The notes beneath the pieces are model-generated. The model was not told where the DNA came from, ran no database searches, and saw only the letters and a program-made list of their open reading frames with translations. DNA of 64,000 nucleotides from Carya illinoinensis (taxonomy: Eukaryota > Streptophyta > Magnoliopsida > Fagales > Juglandaceae), in contig NC_056752.1 in NCBI RefSeq assembly GCF_018687715.1, forward strand, positions 10,616,001-10,680,000, in the 5' to 3' direction. Below are positions 61,582 through 64,000 of this stretch, in pieces. Numbering within the stretch: the stretch's first letter is position 1; every line of letters begins with the position of its first letter. A program made the position numbers and the translations under genes.

Positions 61582-62652
61582 TCCTATGGTTTGATTTGCA
61601 TCACCTTTGAAGTTTTTAGATTATTTAGAATTTAAAAATATTATTTTTATAATAAAATTCATTATAAATTTAAAAAACTTGGCACAAGTAGCCACCACGA
61701 GGTGGTCAAATGGATTTCCAAAACTAGGCCGGCCACCACAAAGTGGCCGGTTGACCTCAGACCACCATGCAGAGGCTGGTCGTGATGCCGACTAACATAT
61801 TCTTTTCATTACAATTTTGAAGCTTCTTAAAATTTAAATTCTTCCTTTCATTATTTAAAAAAAAATTATTTTAAAAATTTTTATTTTTCTAAATGGGGTT
61901 TTTTGTGTATTTGTTTGAAAAGAATTTAATGACATGCAACACATGATAGTATATGAATTTGCCACATGTTTTTTGGTTGATGTTGATTAAGAAAATAATT
62001 AAAAAATAATATTATTATAACTAATAAACTTTGAACTCTGTGGGACCTTTTAAAGAGACGTATTTGACAAAAGACAAGATGCTAAAAGTTGCATAGGAAA
62101 TTGTTTTGTTTTGTTGTATTAGAGTCCATGTATGTTATATCGACAGAGGAAAATAACAGTCACAAGTCAAACGACACCGTACGTGTAGATATTATAAATA
62201 CTTTGGAAGCCTTTTGAATATGAAAAAATCTTCACACTTTATAAATCATACTTATTTTAATTTTTTTCTATAATAAATATGTAGTGTGTGGATGATAAAT
62301 ATAATAATTTAATTATTTTAATAAGAATAAAATAAAATAAAAAATAATAAAAAAATAAAAAATAATATTTTAATATATAAAATGTATGGTGTATGATGAT
62401 GTGTAGCATTTCTCTTTAAATATTACCCTTGCTCCCACAACAGTACTTATAAATTCCTACCAAAATAATGGGTTATAATTTTCTTTTTCCAAAACAATTG
62501 AAGAGTTTTTTTTTTTATAGTATTATTATTTAAAAAATCAAAGATTTATGTTAATTAATGGACAAACCATTTTACTAGAAATTTATAACTGAAATGAATT
62601 TTAAAAGTATATGATGAACTCAGGCTAAGGAAATATATAATACAGAGTAATC
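61582..62652. other. Intergenic, one GC-rich hairpin
   Basis: CCGGCCAC CACAAA GTGGCCGG at 61729-61750 is a perfect 8-bp stem, preceded by CCACCACGAGGTGG. The rest is AT-rich with no gene. Confidence 0.5.
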
Positions 62653-63252
62653 TGGGATTGTCAAATCGTATTAACGGGTCGTGTTCGTGTCGTGTCAAAA
62701 CATATATATTATACTTTATAGATCAACCATAACCCGACTCGTGTCAAAATCTCAAACCTTAACATGACTCATTAAAATAACGGGTCGTATCGTGTCAATC
62801 CGTTTTGACCCATTAGTGAATATTAAGAAATTGATTAATATGACACAATACGATCCGTTTTAAACTTTTATATAAATGGGTTGAATAGACTCGAAAATAA
62901 CCCGTTTAACCTAATTAAATTTAGTATAATTTTATATAAATTTTAAAATAACAATATTTATAAAAATTATAAAGCTAATTAAAAGTACAAAATTACAATC
63001 TAAACAATAAAATATTGAAATTGAAATTTTAATAATTTTACTTTTAGGTATAAGGGCATAATTGTAATTTTAACTTTCTTAATGTGTCATAACGGGTTAA
63101 AATGGGTTGACCCGTTATCAACCCATTAAGCAATCATGTCTTAACGGGTCAATCTGTTTTGACCTAAATCTGTTAAGACAAAACTCTAACCTACTATTAT
63201 CATGTCATGTTTGTGTTGGGTTCACGGATCGTGTAAGATATTGACACCCCTA
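62653..63252. mobile_element. hAT-type MITE, sister of 49145-49752
   Basis: Left end TGGGATTGTCAAATCG (a mutated TAGGGGTGTCAAATCG); right end ATTGACACCCCTA. Flanks AGTAATC (62646-62652) and AGTAATC (63253-63259) agree at seven bases. The interior is collinear with 49145-49752, including GGGTCGTGTTCGTGTCGTGTC near the left end. Confidence 0.8.
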
Positions 63253-63259
63253 AGTAATC

Positions 63260-63842
63260 ATAACTTACCTTTCTTTTTGCTTGCGGAGCAAATTTAATGA
63301 TAATTATTGGTGCGTAGGTAGTGAGTTTCTATGATTTCTCATTCCACCTTTATGGTTCCAACATGAATATATAATCATTCCCACTATATTAGGGTTATAA
63401 TCGGTTCGATTTGTCCGGCTTTAAATATATTTTGAAACCAAACCGATATAAATCGATTTTTTAAGAACCGATACTAACCAATTCATCACCAAAAGCAAAA
63501 TCGAAATTTTTTAATTTTTCAATTTCAGTCTAGTTTAGTTCAGTTATAGGTGTGATTCGATTTTTGATTTATCCAACTCCAATCTCTACTCATGGATGAA
63601 AACTATCAATTTCGAAAACTGTCAAAAGCGTCTTGTTCTTATTGTGAGATGAAGACAAAGGGGGCTTCTATCAGGGATATTTCCACTGAAAATTATTTGT
63701 ACCATAAAATAGAACATAAATAAAAGCAAAATCATAGAAAGTAAATCTAAAATTTTGAAAACAATACCTAAAGGAAAGACATTGGGGACGCCTAGAAGAG
63801 AATGAACCGGCGGCGACGGGTAGATGCAATTGTATTGGAGAA
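63260..63842. other. Intergenic, possible hAT-like scrap
   Basis: 63390-63570 contains TAGGGTTATAATCGGTTCG, AACCGATA and TTATAGGTGTGATTCG, resembling the CCGGTT-rich hAT-like family, but the ends cannot be paired. No gene. Confidence 0.35.
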
Positions 63843-64000
63843 GGAAAAATATAGTTGTAAATATAATTGTGTACTAATTTGTACACTAATATGATGTCAT
63901 TGGTCAAAAAATAGATTTTATTAAAAACAATGTTAATTTAAATTTTAAGTATGAATAAATCAGTATTGGTATACAGACTAATGTGTAACTGTGCTTATAT
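63843..64000. mobile_element. MITE unit of the 51.8-52.8 kb family, cut by edge
   Basis: Inverted relative to most units of the cluster: ATTGTGTACTAATTTGTACAC on the left, TTTAAATTTTAAGTATGAATAA and ACAGACTAATGTGTAACTG on the right. Confidence 0.75.

Noticed and set aside
1..64000. tRNA, rRNA and microRNA genes
   Set aside because: I looked for tRNA B-box-like GGTTCGANTCC and for well-known plant microRNA sequences from memory and found none; a covariance-model scan would be needed to exclude them.

Overview
The window is nuclear DNA of a flowering plant, very probably a woody eudicot. The evidence is spliced genes with plant-type AT-rich introns, two recognisable plant gene families (SYP7-type Qc-SNARE, WRC-domain protein), a plant TMEM8/PGAP6-like gene, and dense plant transposons (L1-type LINE, CACTA, PIF/Harbinger, hAT, Tourist MITEs). 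A Fagales or Juglandaceae source is only a guess from the look of the small repeats.

Three host genes can be supported. (1) Positions 382-2367, minus: the first five coding exons of a TMEM8/PGAP6-like membrane protein that runs off the left edge. (2) Positions 26861-30590, plus: a complete nine-exon SYP71-type Qc-SNARE of 267 residues, with a GC-AG intron and a 13-nt last coding exon. (3) Positions 41979-43367, minus: a complete three-exon WRC-domain protein of 308 residues with poly-Ala and poly-Asp tracts. Splice phases were checked by hand and close in all three.

The rest is mostly transposon. 3147-3867 is a probable solo LTR. 5320-9022 (A) and 17616-21122 (B) are inverted copies of one 3.5-3.7 kb TG...CA element, each with a perfect 5-bp target duplication. 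B sits inside a third, older relative (C, 13709 to about 21350), and C itself splits a decayed LINE (about 9300-13708 and 21350-22490). A PIF/Harbinger transposase relic follows (about 22540-23310). Between the SNARE and WRC genes lie a hAT-like element in a CT microsatellite (31918-32509), a Tourist MITE and a MULE-like element (39626-40966). 48081-50115 holds two neighbouring hAT-type elements, each carrying another transposon. 51851-52773 is a head-to-tail/inverted run of five MITE units. 53340-54660 is a second LINE 3' part. 55553-61581 is a complete CACTA element (TSD TCC) with two divergent gene relics and dozens of CGTTCGAACG palindromes.

The most unusual material is the A/B/C family, with its hairpin-forming minisatellite and a short reading frame that survives between divergent copies, and the two-tier palindrome architecture of the CACTA element. 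All function calls rest on remembered family features; no search was run.
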